64,000 nucleotides of DNA, from contig CBDCZP010000006.1 of the NCBI GenBank assembly GCA_965224605.1, positions 1 through 64,000 of the forward strand. The letters are read 5' to 3'. A program made the translations under genes and the position numbers. The notes under the pieces were generated by a model. That model did no database searches and had not been told where the DNA came from. It saw only the letters and a program-made list of their open reading frames with translations. Shown one piece after another: positions 34,414 to 44,060 of this stretch (position 1 is the stretch's first letter; each line of letters starts with the position of its first letter). Source of the stretch: HyVt-477 sp965224605. GTDB taxonomy: Bacteria; Pseudomonadota; Gammaproteobacteria; Thiotrichales; Thiotrichaceae.

Positions 34414-35460
34414 CTACAAATACCATGCCTGCTGAATCTCATCAGCAGGCATGGGCTTCACAACAAACTCTCTAGCTTCAGCGGAATGGTCACCAATAGC
34501 TACCGTTACCTCATCCGCATCACGTCCCTGACAATATCGTGCAGTAATTCTTGCCGCCAGTTGCAAATCTTCCGCTGAAAGATCTTTCCCATCTATGAGC
34601 GTCAATGGGCCACCATGACTGACTGTTTTGATCCAGATGAACTGTTTTTTATAGCCCTGCATATACTTGGTCTCGCCTTCTTCTCTAGCAATAATCATTT
34701 TGAAATTATCACTGGGGCGTAAATGGCGACCTGTTTTTAGCAGCATAATATCGTCTAACTCGTAATATTTATCGCCACGATGTGCCCACAAATCTTTTAA
34801 CTTATCGGAATAATTCGCATCGGTGAGGAAGCAACAACCGCCAGCGGGTTGCGCATATTCATCTATTTTGTATTCATTAGCTAAAGCCATTTGTGGTTTG
34901 CGACTCCGACCTGAGAAATCAAATAGCTTTTCACGATCAACCCAGCCTTCTAATTCTGGCTTGGTGGGTGGTAAGTTTTTTGCGCATAACGGACGTAGTA
35001 GTAAATCATCCGCTCCAGATTCGCCAGAGATAATCGGCATGGTTTCTTTGCGCTGAGATTTTGGGCGCTGTCCAATCACTTCCCCGGTAAAAATGAAATC
35101 AAAGTCATTCGATTTCATCCACTCTTTTGCTTTTTTCACCATGAAAATCTTGCAGTCCAAACAGGGGTTTAAGTTGGCTCCATAACCATGTTTTGGGTTA
35201 ATAACCACATCCTTGTATTCTTCTACAATATCAATAATATGTAGCTTTATTCCTAGCTGTTCCGCAACCCATAATGAGTTGTTACGTTGCGGCTTGTCTT
35301 TCTTCTTTTTACGAATACTATGGGTATGACCTTCCACACAAAATCCGGTAAAAAAATTAATGCCTTCAACATGGATGCCCTGTTCAATCATGGCTTTAGT
35401 GGCGAGCATGGAATCTAGGCCACCGGAAATTAGGGAGACGGCTTTACGCTGTTTGCTCAT
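34414..35460 (-). CDS. PP-loop ATPase, MnmA/ThiI-like thiouridylase relative
   Basis: A 348-residue adenine nucleotide alpha-hydrolase-like protein with the PP-loop SGGLDS (12-17) and a likely sulfur-handling Cys pair CLDC (NPCLDCKIFM) plus a GGCCFL segment. These resemble tRNA 2-thiolation enzymes such as MnmA, whose PP-loop adenylates uridine. The C-terminal half (about 230-348) is not the MnmA beta-barrel and is of unknown type. The family is often named 'tRNA (5-methylaminomethyl-2-thiouridylate)-methyltransferase' in error. Probable role: RNA or small-molecule thiolation. The 3' end carries a 13-bp hairpin. Confidence 0.72.
   Translation of the reverse strand: MSKQRKAVSLISGGLDSMLATKAMIEQGIHVEGINFFTGFCVEGHTHSIRKKKKDKPQRNNSLWVAEQLGIKLHIIDIVEEYKDVVINPKHGYGANLNPCLDCKIFMVKKAKEWMKSNDFDFIFTGEVIGQRPKSQRKETMPIISGESGADDLLLRPLCAKNLPPTKPELEGWVDREKLFDFSGRSRKPQMALANEYKIDEYAQPAGGCCFLTDANYSDKLKDLWAHRGDKYYELDDIMLLKTGRHLRPSDNFKMIIAREEGETKYMQGYKKQFIWIKTVSHGGPLTLIDGKDLSAEDLQLAARITARYCQGRDADEVTVAIGDHSAEAREFVVKPMPADEIQQAWYL
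34423..34454. repeat. 13-bp perfect hairpin at the 3' end of the PP-loop gene
   Basis: CCATGCCTGCTGA (34423-34435) and TCAGCAGGCATGG (34442-34454) pair exactly around a 6-nt loop. It overlaps the last coding codons (PADEIQQAW) of the minus-strand gene and lies 56 bp beyond the plus-strand secreted protein, so it may stop convergent transcripts, although no T run follows on either side. Confidence 0.7.
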
Positions 35461-35616
35461 GGGATTTATAATCTAGCTTATTGAAAAGAGCCGATTATAC
35501 CGACAACCTGCACTTTCACCTATTTTCCCTTATCCTCTTTGGTTACTACGATATGATTAGCGTATACTGTGCGATCAAAAAACTCACACAAACAAAGTAA
35601 AAGAAATAATAAAACA

Positions 35617-36543
35617 ATGAAATACGACGTATCCACATTTCAGGGCTTGATTCTAGCCCTGCAAAGCTATTGGGCAGAACAGGGCTGTGCCATTTTACAA
35701 CCCTATGATATGGCAATGGGAGCGGGTACCTTTCACCCCGCTACTTTTTTACGCTCTATCGGGCCTGAGCCTTTTAACTCTGCCTATGTACAACCTTGTC
35801 GTCGTCCAACGGATGGTCGTTATGGGGAAAACCCCAATCGTCTGCAACATTACTATCAATTTCAGGTGATGCTAAAACCTTCACCGGATAACATTCAAGA
35901 GTTGTATCTTGAATCACTACAACAACTGGGTTTTGATCCACTGGTTCACGATATCCGCTTTGTTGAAGATAATTGGGAGTCCCCAACGCTTGGCGCATGG
36001 GGCTTAGGCTGGGAAGTTTGGCTCAATGGTATGGAAGTTACCCAGTTTACTTATTTTCAGCAAGTCGGCGGGATTGAATGTCGACCGGTCACTGGTGAAA
36101 TTACCTATGGACTAGAACGTATCGCTATGTACCTGCAAGATGTAAAAAGCATCTATGATCTGGTCTGGACAGAAGGGCCTCAAGGCATTGTTACTTATGG
36201 TGATGTTTTCCATCAAAATGAAGTCGAGCAATCCGCTTATAACTTTGAACATGCGGATACTGAATTATTATTTACCCAGTTCGATAGCTGTGAGTCAGAA
36301 AGCCAGCGTTTGATTGAAGCTGGTTTACCTTTACCCGCTTATGAACAAATGCTAGCCGCCTCACACGTATTTAATCTATTGGATGCCCGACATGCGATTT
36401 CTGTGACCGAACGTCAACGCTACATTTTGCGCGTGCGTGGTTTATCCCGCGCTATTGCGGAAGCTTACTATGTTTCACGAGAAAAATTAGGATTTCCTTT
36501 AGTTAAGACCAACAACAAGACTCAAGCGGAGGGCGCGTCATGA
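35617..36543 (+). CDS. glyQ: Glycine-tRNA ligase alpha subunit
   Basis: Alpha subunit of the heterotetrameric (alpha2beta2) class II glycyl-tRNA synthetase. It is 308 residues with the start KYDVSTFQGLILALQSYWAEQGC; an in-frame ATG 48 bp earlier (35569) would add a non-homologous Lys/Asn-rich stretch and is rejected. Class II motif 2 and catalytic regions are clear (GEITYGLERIAMYLQ, RQRYILRVRGLSRAIAEAYY, DVFHQNEVEQS). The last codon overlaps glyS by 4 nt, so the subunits are translated together. Confidence 0.97.
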   Translation: MKYDVSTFQGLILALQSYWAEQGCAILQPYDMAMGAGTFHPATFLRSIGPEPFNSAYVQPCRRPTDGRYGENPNRLQHYYQFQVMLKPSPDNIQELYLESLQQLGFDPLVHDIRFVEDNWESPTLGAWGLGWEVWLNGMEVTQFTYFQQVGGIECRPVTGEITYGLERIAMYLQDVKSIYDLVWTEGPQGIVTYGDVFHQNEVEQSAYNFEHADTELLFTQFDSCESESQRLIEAGLPLPAYEQMLAASHVFNLLDARHAISVTERQRYILRVRGLSRAIAEAYYVSREKLGFPLVKTNNKTQAEGAS

Positions 36544-38603
36544 AACGAGACTTACTGATTGAAATAGGCACGGAAGAGCTCCCTCCCAAAGCCTTACCCA
36601 CGTTATCAGAAGCCTTTACCGATGGCATCGTCAACGGTTTAAAAGAGGCACGTATTCATACCGGAGAAGTCACTTCATTTGCATCACCAAGAAGACTCGC
36701 TGTATTGATTCATGAGGTTGATACACAACAGCCTGATCAGAAAATTGAGCGCAAAGGCCCTGCGGTCAAAGCCGCTTTTGATACCGATGGAAACCCAACA
36801 AAAGCGATTCAGGGTTTTGCTCGTTCGTGTGGCGTTGAAGTTGATGAATTAAGCCAACAAGAGACTGACAAAGGCGCCTGGTTTGTCTTTGAAAAAGAAG
36901 AAAAGGGCAAACAAACAACGGACTTGCTTGAAGCTATTGTCGCAAACTCCTTACAAAAACTACCCACTCCTAAGCGTATGCGCTGGGGAGACAAGACCAC
37001 CGAATTTGTACGCCCGGTACATTGGCTAGTTAGCCTGTTGGGCAATGATGTCATTGACATGGAAATCATGGGACTGACAGCAGGTCGTGAAACACGTGGT
37101 CATCGTTTTCATCAACAAGGTGCTATTAGCATTGATTCACCCGATCGCTACGAAGCTCAACTTAAAGACGGATACGTCATTGCAAACTTTTCTAAAAGAC
37201 GTGATCTAGTTAGTAAAGGTGCGGAACAAGCGGCAAACAAACTAGGTGGCAAAGTCATTATTGATCCATCCTTGCTAGATGAAGTAACAGCGCTAGTTGA
37301 ATGGCCTGTAGCAGTAGCAGGTAATTTCGAGAAACAGTTCCTGAATGTGCCACAAGAATGTCTTATCACTACCATGGAAGACAATCAAAAGTACTTCGCC
37401 GTGGTAGACAGCAATAACAAACTCATGCCGCACTTTATTACTACCAGTAATATCGAAAGCAAAGACGTAAATAAAGTCAGCGAAGGTAATGAGCGGGTTA
37501 TTCGGCCCCGTTTTGCAGATGCCGAATTCTTCTGGGAACAAGACAAGAAGAACCCATTAGAGACGCGCATCGAAGCCACCCATAAAATTCTCTTCCAAAA
37601 GGAACTAGGTACACTATTTGAGAAGACTCAACGTATCACAAAACTGGCGGGCATGATTGCAGAGAGCATCGGTGCGGATGTTACTCAAGCCAAACGTGCT
37701 GCGGAATTATCAAAATGTGACTTAATGACTGATATGGTTGGAGAATTCCCCAAGCTGCAAGGTATTATGGGTCGCTATTACGCCATTCAGGATGGTGAAA
37801 CAGAAAATGTCGCGTACGCATTAGAAGAGCAATACCTCCCTCGCTATGCAGGTGATGAACTTCCTTCTCATGAAGCCGGGAAAATTCTATCTATTGCTGA
37901 TCGTATTGATACGTTGATGGGAATTTTTGCCATCGGACAAAAACCAACGGGCACAAAAGACCCCTTCGCCCTGCGTCGTGCTGCTTTAGCTGTACTACGG
38001 ATTATTATAGAAAGTGAGCTAAATCTTGATTTAAAAGCATTATTAAATGAAGCCGCAAAGAACTTAAGCGACAAAGTAGATGCAAAATCTAAAATTAACG
38101 AAACCTTTGCCTATATCCTAGAACGCCTAAACGCTTACTATAAAGATCAGGGAATCCCGACAGGAGTTGTAGACTCCGTCGCTAAACTCAAGCCTTCAAA
38201 CCCACTGGATTTTGATAAGCGCGTAAAAGCCGTAGCCCATTTCCGCGAACTTCCGGAAGCAGAAGCTCTTGCCGCCGCCAATAAACGAATTGGCAATATT
38301 CTAAAGAAAAACTCTGCTCATGTGACCGATACTATCAACCCTGAGTTATTTACCGAAATAGCAGAAAGCAACTTACATTCAGCTCTGGCAGAACAACAAG
38401 TGCTCATAGAGCCCTTGTTTAAAGACGGTAAATACGAAGATGCATTAAAATCATTAGTCAGCTTACGCGAACCTGTTGATCAGTTTTTTGATCAGGTCAT
38501 GGTCATGGATGAGGATAAAAAGCTTCGCAATAATCGCTTAGCTCTCCTCAATCAATTGAGTAACACTTTCCTTAAAATTGCGGATTTATCGGTTTTGCAA
38601 TAA
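36540..38603 (+). CDS. glyS: Glycine-tRNA ligase beta subunit
   Basis: Beta subunit (687 residues), which supplies tRNA recognition to GlyQ. The N-terminal motifs KRDLLIEIGTEELPPKAL and FASPRRLAVLI are diagnostic. The middle HD-like region includes KCDLMTDMVGEFPKLQGIMGRYYA, then PTGTKDPFALRRAALAVLRI. The C-terminal anticodon-binding (DALR-like) region ends with DQVMVMDEDKKLRNNRLALL. It is directly coupled to glyQ. No T-box or glycine riboswitch is visible upstream of the pair. Confidence 0.97.
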   Translation: MKRDLLIEIGTEELPPKALPTLSEAFTDGIVNGLKEARIHTGEVTSFASPRRLAVLIHEVDTQQPDQKIERKGPAVKAAFDTDGNPTKAIQGFARSCGVEVDELSQQETDKGAWFVFEKEEKGKQTTDLLEAIVANSLQKLPTPKRMRWGDKTTEFVRPVHWLVSLLGNDVIDMEIMGLTAGRETRGHRFHQQGAISIDSPDRYEAQLKDGYVIANFSKRRDLVSKGAEQAANKLGGKVIIDPSLLDEVTALVEWPVAVAGNFEKQFLNVPQECLITTMEDNQKYFAVVDSNNKLMPHFITTSNIESKDVNKVSEGNERVIRPRFADAEFFWEQDKKNPLETRIEATHKILFQKELGTLFEKTQRITKLAGMIAESIGADVTQAKRAAELSKCDLMTDMVGEFPKLQGIMGRYYAIQDGETENVAYALEEQYLPRYAGDELPSHEAGKILSIADRIDTLMGIFAIGQKPTGTKDPFALRRAALAVLRIIIESELNLDLKALLNEAAKNLSDKVDAKSKINETFAYILERLNAYYKDQGIPTGVVDSVAKLKPSNPLDFDKRVKAVAHFRELPEAEALAAANKRIGNILKKNSAHVTDTINPELFTEIAESNLHSALAEQQVLIEPLFKDGKYEDALKSLVSLREPVDQFFDQVMVMDEDKKLRNNRLALLNQLSNTFLKIADLSVLQ

Positions 38604-38916
38604 GCATCTGAAACAACAAAAAGGGTGCAGCAAGCTTATGCATCATGTCATAATCAAACTCTGGGCTTTGTTGCAGTTCTTTTAATACGATGTTATCCAC
38701 AACATGGATAAAACCTGCCGGTTAAATAAGAGCTGAATCTGTGTGGCCGATTTAGCGTTCATAGTCTATAAATAGGTAAGGCAGCGGACTTTACAATGTA
38801 ATAAACTTTATTTATCAATAATTTTATTGATAAATATCACAGCAAGCTGGCAATAACGTTTCAAAACTGATAAAACTCATACTTCTTTACCACTAATTAA
38901 CAAGAGGAGCGCAGGT
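38604..38916. other. Intergenic stretch between glyS and the SCP2-like gene (313 bp)
   Basis: No open reading frame is supported. It contains a perfect DnaA box TTATCCACA (38693-38701) forming one arm of TTATCCA-CAACA-TGGATAA (38693-38711), and an AT-rich 12-bp inverted repeat (38810-38821 with 38824-38835, loop TT) about 85 bp before the next gene. The ribosome site GAGGAG of that gene is at the end. Confidence 0.55.
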
Positions 38917-39321
38917 ATGTCTGAAATGTTTTCTGAAGAATGGATGGAAGCTTTCCAAGAACAATGGAATAACGAACCCGGTGTAAAAGATGCATTAGCA
39001 TCCATTGGTTTTGATTCTGTGATCGGGTTTGGAATTAAAGGTGATGATCAAGCTATAGGACTTGTTGTCGTTGAAAATGGTGAATGCACGGGTGCTGGTA
39101 CTTATGAAGGTGGTGAGCTTGATTGGGATATTCGAGCCGATAAAAAGAACTGGTTGAAATGGCAGAAAAAGGGAATCGGCATGGCTGGGTTAGGAATGGC
39201 TTATGCTAGTGGCAAAATGAAGTTTGTTACCGGCGATTATGGCGCCATGATTAAAAACCCTAAAATGGCTGGACCTTTTATAAAAGTCTTTGGTCTAATG
39301 AAAAGCATTGAAACGTCATAA
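38917..39321 (+). CDS. SCP2 sterol-transfer-like domain protein
   Basis: A 134-residue cytosolic protein resembling the SCP-2 sterol-binding family. The first 30 residues are acidic and Trp/Phe-rich (MFSEEWMEAFQEQWNNEPGVKDAL). The late stretch GMAYASGKMKFVTGDYGAMIKNPKMAGPFIKVFGLM matches the family's lipid-tunnel region. Such proteins bind hydrophobic ligands; the bacterial function is largely unknown. GAGGAG at 38903-38908 supports the start. It is monocistronic, with a clear intrinsic terminator after it. Confidence 0.75.
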   Translation: MSEMFSEEWMEAFQEQWNNEPGVKDALASIGFDSVIGFGIKGDDQAIGLVVVENGECTGAGTYEGGELDWDIRADKKNWLKWQKKGIGMAGLGMAYASGKMKFVTGDYGAMIKNPKMAGPFIKVFGLMKSIETS

Positions 39322-39388
39322 AGTTAGGCTAATAAAGCCAAGTTGAGCGAAAAAATAATTAATAAAGTAGTGCCCTAAACTAAAACTC

Positions 39389-39426
39389 AAGCCACCTTAG
39401 CATTTGTGTTGAGGTGGCTTTTTTAT
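39389..39426 (+). terminator. Intrinsic terminator of the SCP2-like gene
   Basis: AAGCCACCT (39389-39397) pairs with AGGTGGCTT (39412-39420) and is followed by TTTTTTA. It is a good plus-strand terminator 68 bp behind the stop codon, and faces the convergent PPPLP gene. Confidence 0.85.
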
Positions 39427-39463
39427 TTGCTATTTACTTACTAAGGACTTAGGAGTAAATAAC

Positions 39464-40321
39464 TTAATCAGAGGTTCTGAGAAAGGGAGCTATTGCTAGA
39501 TTCCTTGCCGCCGGCAAAGGAGGTGGCTTTATAGCTTCTACAGTTGTCTTCCACCTTTGTCTTTTTGGTAATGGTGGCGGCTCTATAAACCCTTGACTAG
39601 CTCTTTGCTTCAGGCTGATTTTTGGCAATGGCGGGGGTAATACTTCAGCCTTTACTTTTTTCTCATATATATTTTTTCTAGGTAGCTGCGGAGGTGATTT
39701 ATACCGCGTATATTGTTGAATATCAGGCTTTTGGGATACTACAGACTCTTGTTCAGACAATATTTTTCGTTTCGCTTTAGCTACAAAGGAAGAGGGCGTT
39801 TTGTCATTTTTTTCAACCATGTTCTTCTTTGTGGTTTCCGTATTCAACGGTGTTTCTTCTTCAACACTCCCCCAGACAACCAAGCGTAATAAAATTGAAA
39901 AACTGATTAAATAAAAACACAGATACCAAAGATAAAAGCCAATATCATAATCTAGCACCTTATCACCCTTCCCAAAGGGGACTTGGGTAAACAGGAAAGC
40001 TTCAGAAGCCATAATTATAGCGACGACGGAAAGAAATAACCCTAGCTGTGGGGATTTCCGAGAGATATGAATAGACAGGATAGCAAAGGGCGTTGCATAC
40101 CAGGCAAACTGAAACGTGATAAAACCTAACCACCCCATAATTAACACCCAATAACCATAAATATCATGAGTCTGTGTTATAAAAACAGGCAAGAATAAAG
40201 AGATAACAAACAAGCTCGCTGCTGCAATAAAAGTAACTAACGAAAGACTCATCAGTGAATGTTCATGAGAACCTTGTATAGATATTGCTGGTATTGACGA
40301 CAATGGGGTTGCTTGGGACAT
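39464..40321 (-). CDS. Membrane protein with a PPPLP-repeat cytosolic tail
   Basis: A 285-residue protein with four hydrophobic helices in about residues 24-165 (around LVTFIAAASLFVISLFLPVFI, YWVLIMGWLGFITFQFAW, LGLFLSVVAIIMASEAFLF and FYLWYLCFYLISFSILLRLVV). A basic, low-complexity tail of about 115 residues follows. The tail has proline motifs PPQLPRK, LPPPLPK, EPPPLPKR and KPPPLPAA, similar to ligands of SH3- or WW-like domains. I prefer ATG 40321 (MSQATPLSS), 20 bp after tmcA, over a longer frame that would run back into tmcA. The function is unknown. It lies at the end of the sucC-sucD-nadE-tmcA string. Confidence 0.68.
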   Translation of the reverse strand: MSQATPLSSIPAISIQGSHEHSLMSLSLVTFIAAASLFVISLFLPVFITQTHDIYGYWVLIMGWLGFITFQFAWYATPFAILSIHISRKSPQLGLFLSVVAIIMASEAFLFTQVPFGKGDKVLDYDIGFYLWYLCFYLISFSILLRLVVWGSVEEETPLNTETTKKNMVEKNDKTPSSFVAKAKRKILSEQESVVSQKPDIQQYTRYKSPPQLPRKNIYEKKVKAEVLPPPLPKISLKQRASQGFIEPPPLPKRQRWKTTVEAIKPPPLPAARNLAIAPFLRTSD

Positions 40322-40341
40322 TACAACATTATAGTTGTTTA

Positions 40342-42342
40342 TTATGATAATTCTACAATATGTTGAATAATATCTCTTAATTTGTTCAACGTCTGTTTCT
40401 TTCCTGACAACAATGTCAGCTTGGATACTGCTAACCATGATTTTTGTTGGATAACTTTCGCTTCAAGTAATAGCTGTTCTTGCTCCATAAGTTGTTGCCA
40501 AAGCAGTGGGTTTTTCATACTCATTTGCACCAGCTTTTGTAAAGCAAACATACAATTTTCGTAACCACGATTACCATAGGCGAAGGACTCTATATCTTCT
40601 CGATCTTGCTTGTTTATCGACTGATCTTTTTTCTTATTTTGCATTTTACTTTGCAAAACATGCACAATCCCATCTTCTAAATCACTTAATGGTTCTGACA
40701 ATAACACCGGGAAATAACGCTGAAACTGATCTTTCGCGCGAGTAAATAAACCATCTCCCTGTTTGGTCAACGTTTTCATCATAATAACGGAATGACACCC
40801 ACTACTTGCATCACGACTGAGGCCTATTCTTACTGCTTCAAACCCTTGTTTGTTCCAAAACTCAAGCAAGCCTAAAGTGGCACCAAAGCTACTACTCAAA
40901 TAATCAGCTGTGGAATTTTTCTCAATTTGTTTTAGCAATAAACTAGCAACACCTTGTCGTTGTACAGCCGGATGAACCACAATACGCATCACTCTATCGG
41001 TTATAAAAACAGGTGCATCTGCAATACCTGCATGTACTGCCAACGATTGCGGTACAAGGTGACCTCGCGGACGACGCTTTCCATAATGTATTTCATGTGC
41101 GAGCGAATTATCCATGCCGCCTTCCTGTACACATAATGATGTTGCAACCACGTGACCTTGCCACTTCATCACATCAATAGAGATATTTTTACCATCCAGT
41201 AAATGTCTTAAATCGGTCGGTCGAGTCTGATAATGCGCCAATACCAGCAAGCCAAATATTTCCCGTAGCAGAGCCTCATTCTGAACCAGCTGGTTCGAGG
41301 TTATTTTTTCGTGAATACATTGCTTTACACTAAAAGCTGTCAACTGTTGGCTATCAACAGGTTTTGCATTCAGTAACAAACTATCAAACAAGAAGTTTTC
41401 TAATGGATCATGTTCTGCATAGCGGATGGGTTGATGCAATGTGATTTTTTCCCATTGTGGAGTGATCGCATCGAGTTGTTGCTTAAACCGTAAGGCAAAC
41501 CCCCTTCCTGTACCTTCATATCCATGAACCGTTGTGGAGAAGATAATTTGTGGGTAATGCTTTAACATCTTCACCAATAATGTAGTAGGAATAGCCGCGG
41601 CTTCATCAACCAGCAATATATCTGCTGGCGGCGTTTCAAGGCACAGTTGATCAGGTGCAATAAAGTGCAGGTTTGTAGAATCATCGGCATGACGAAAAAC
41701 AACATTCGCTGTTTTACGTGTCGGAGCCGTTATTAGTACGCGATAATGAGTATCCGCAAGTTCAGCCACCAACATGCCCAATACGGCTGATTTACCACGC
41801 CCTCTATCTGCTTCTAAAACAACCGGGGCAGGCTGATCACTGCGAATGATTTTAAGCATTCGATCTATGGCTATAACTTGGTCTTCCGTTTTTGAATGTT
41901 TAGGCACATCAGGTAAACAGAGAACCGGTAATGCTGCGGCTTCACTTATTATTTGCACACATTCAGCTTGTTTAAGCTTGGCTATAAAACGACTGATATA
42001 GTGAGCTGATAAGTCGCTACCCTGATACGGCCAATTGGCAATTCGATTGTTGAAGGGGTCATCATAGCCTTGCCATTGATCAAGCGGAGGTGTTATCAGA
42101 ATGAGCGCCCCTCCCGCCATAATCGTCCCACTGATTGCACCCAACATGTCAGGATCAAACCCTTCATAGGTATTATAAAGAACCGCAAGGTATTCTTTGC
42201 CAAGCACTCGCTTAATATCTGAGGATTGATGGAGTACCCTCTTTTCGGGAAAGGATGCAACGAGTTTTTTAGCCCAACTCAATGCATCTTGCTGCTCTGC
42301 CGCGAGCACTATCAATTGTCGAGGAGGAGGAATTTTATTCAA
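40342..42342 (-). CDS. tmcA: tRNA(Met) cytidine acetyltransferase TmcA
   Basis: Forms N4-acetylcytidine at the wobble base of elongator tRNA-Met from acetyl-CoA and ATP. The 666-residue protein has the N-terminal DUF1726-like region, a helicase/ATPase core with Walker A GRGKSAVLG (about residues 180-188) and LLVDEAAAIP, and a GNAT acetyltransferase domain with RIVVHPAVQRQGVASLLL (about 430-450). The rest is the C-terminal tRNA-binding region. It lies 32 bp downstream of nadE. Confidence 0.94.
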   Translation of the reverse strand: MNKIPPPRQLIVLAAEQQDALSWAKKLVASFPEKRVLHQSSDIKRVLGKEYLAVLYNTYEGFDPDMLGAISGTIMAGGALILITPPLDQWQGYDDPFNNRIANWPYQGSDLSAHYISRFIAKLKQAECVQIISEAAALPVLCLPDVPKHSKTEDQVIAIDRMLKIIRSDQPAPVVLEADRGRGKSAVLGMLVAELADTHYRVLITAPTRKTANVVFRHADDSTNLHFIAPDQLCLETPPADILLVDEAAAIPTTLLVKMLKHYPQIIFSTTVHGYEGTGRGFALRFKQQLDAITPQWEKITLHQPIRYAEHDPLENFLFDSLLLNAKPVDSQQLTAFSVKQCIHEKITSNQLVQNEALLREIFGLLVLAHYQTRPTDLRHLLDGKNISIDVMKWQGHVVATSLCVQEGGMDNSLAHEIHYGKRRPRGHLVPQSLAVHAGIADAPVFITDRVMRIVVHPAVQRQGVASLLLKQIEKNSTADYLSSSFGATLGLLEFWNKQGFEAVRIGLSRDASSGCHSVIMMKTLTKQGDGLFTRAKDQFQRYFPVLLSEPLSDLEDGIVHVLQSKMQNKKKDQSINKQDREDIESFAYGNRGYENCMFALQKLVQMSMKNPLLWQQLMEQEQLLLEAKVIQQKSWLAVSKLTLLSGKKQTLNKLRDIIQHIVELS

Positions 42343-42374
42343 TATTTATCCTTGAACACGGTGTAAAAGTGCAG

Positions 42375-44060
42375 TTACGACAAATACTTACGATACGCGG
42401 AAGTGATAGGATAACGGCGGTCTTTACCAAAGGCACGGCGAGTGACCCGTACTCCCGGTGCGCTTTGTCGTCTTTTATGTTCATTTAACAACACTCTATC
42501 TGCAACAAAAGTAACGGTTTCTTTTTCAAATCCCAATGCCACTATTTCTTCAACACTATGAAACTCTTCAATAAACAATCTTAGTATTTCATCTAATATT
42601 TCATAGGGAGGTAAAGAGTCTTCATCTTTTTGATTGGGTGACAGTTCAGCCGAAGGAGGGCGGGTGATTACCCGATCTGGGATAATTTCTCCGTCTCCAC
42701 AGGCATTTCTATATCTAGCTAAGGCAAAGACTAGTACTTTATAGACATCCTTTAAGGGAGCAAAACCACCCGCCATATCACCATAAAGCGTGGCGTAGCC
42801 CATCGACATTTCACTTTTATTGCCAGTCGCTAATAGCATTTTCCCTAACTTGTTGGACATCGCCATCAAAATAACACCGCGACTTCTTGCCTGTATATTT
42901 TCTTCTGTCACATCACGTTCGAGATCACCAAACTCAGCAGACAATAATCCCATAAAGCTATCAAAGACAGTTTCTATCGGTATCTCACGATAGTGAACCC
43001 CTTGTGTTTTAGCATGTTGGCTGGCATCGGTAATACTAATATCGGCGGTATAATGAAAAGGCATCATAATCGCCTCTACATTCTCTGCGCCTAGCGCATC
43101 TACCGCTATCGCCATGGTTAAGGCAGAATCGATGCCTCCCGACAAGCCTAATAACACGCCTTTAAATCCATTTTTACCCACATAGTCACGCACTCCGGTT
43201 ACCAAAGCTTCGTAAACTTGGGCTTCTTCACTGGGTAAATCCAACGCTATCCGCTGTCCTTTAGCGGTTATCGGCACTGCAACATGATAGGTATTTTCAG
43301 TAAATAAGTCCGCTTGAAAAATTAGCTGGGCGTGACTGTCCATGACTAATGAATGACCGTCAAACACTAATTCATCTTGCCCACCCACCAGATTGCTATA
43401 GATGATAGGTAGCTGATGTATTCGCGCGTGTTGCTCAAGCATGGCTTGACGCTCAACCGCTTTATTGTACCGAAATGGCGAAGCGTTAAGCACCACAACG
43501 GCTTCTGCACCTTGTTGTTTAGCTGCTTTCATGGGCGCTGAACGCCAAACATCTTCACAGATAAGTATGGCTGTTTTCACCCCGGCAATGTCTACAATGA
43601 TGGTTTCTTTACCATGACTAAAATAGCGCTTTTCATCAAACACACGGTAGTTTGGTAGGTGTTGTTTGGCATACTCTGCAAGGCAAACACCGTTCTGGAA
43701 AACCACTGCCATATTATAGAGCTTGTTTTGTTTTGGGCGCTTTTGACTATTTGACCTACCTAATGTTGAACCACCAAACCTTGGCGCACCAATAATAACC
43801 GTAATAGCTTTTGATGCCTGGCGAATTTCTTCTAAAACGCTTTCAATTTGTTGTAAAAAAGCCGGGCGAAACAATAAATCTTCAGGTGGGTAGCCACTCA
43901 CTACCATTTCAGGAAAAACGACTAAATCAGCCTTGTTTTCTCGTGCTTCACGAATACTATTGAATATCTTCTCTTTATTGAAATCAAAATCCCCAACGCA
44001 GGGATTAATTTGAGCAATCGCGACTTGCAGCGTTTTATCCATACTCATATTACTGGTCAT
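42375..44060 (-). CDS. nadE: Glutamine-dependent NAD+ synthetase
   Basis: Final step of NAD synthesis: deamido-NAD + Gln + ATP to NAD. The 561-residue protein fuses an N-terminal nitrilase-type glutaminase domain (about 8-265) with an ammonia-channel-linked synthetase domain (about 285-561). The glutaminase has the Glu/Lys/Cys catalytic set, with Cys in LICEDVWRSAP and FPEMVVSGYPPEDL. The synthetase has the PP-loop GLSGGIDSALTM and STATGNKSE-like GNKSEMSMGYATLYGD. The start at 44060 overlaps the sucD stop by 4 nt (ATGA), so it is read with sucD. Confidence 0.96.
   Translation of the reverse strand: MTSNMSMDKTLQVAIAQINPCVGDFDFNKEKIFNSIREARENKADLVVFPEMVVSGYPPEDLLFRPAFLQQIESVLEEIRQASKAITVIIGAPRFGGSTLGRSNSQKRPKQNKLYNMAVVFQNGVCLAEYAKQHLPNYRVFDEKRYFSHGKETIIVDIAGVKTAILICEDVWRSAPMKAAKQQGAEAVVVLNASPFRYNKAVERQAMLEQHARIHQLPIIYSNLVGGQDELVFDGHSLVMDSHAQLIFQADLFTENTYHVAVPITAKGQRIALDLPSEEAQVYEALVTGVRDYVGKNGFKGVLLGLSGGIDSALTMAIAVDALGAENVEAIMMPFHYTADISITDASQHAKTQGVHYREIPIETVFDSFMGLLSAEFGDLERDVTEENIQARSRGVILMAMSNKLGKMLLATGNKSEMSMGYATLYGDMAGGFAPLKDVYKVLVFALARYRNACGDGEIIPDRVITRPPSAELSPNQKDEDSLPPYEILDEILRLFIEEFHSVEEIVALGFEKETVTFVADRVLLNEHKRRQSAPGVRVTRRAFGKDRRYPITSAYRKYLS

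Noticed and set aside
36471..36486. TGTTTCACGAGAAAAA, a 14-of-16 match to parS, near the end of glyQ
   Set aside because: It encodes the conserved YVSREK segment of GlyQ, and both mismatches break the palindrome; ParB binding is improbable without more evidence.
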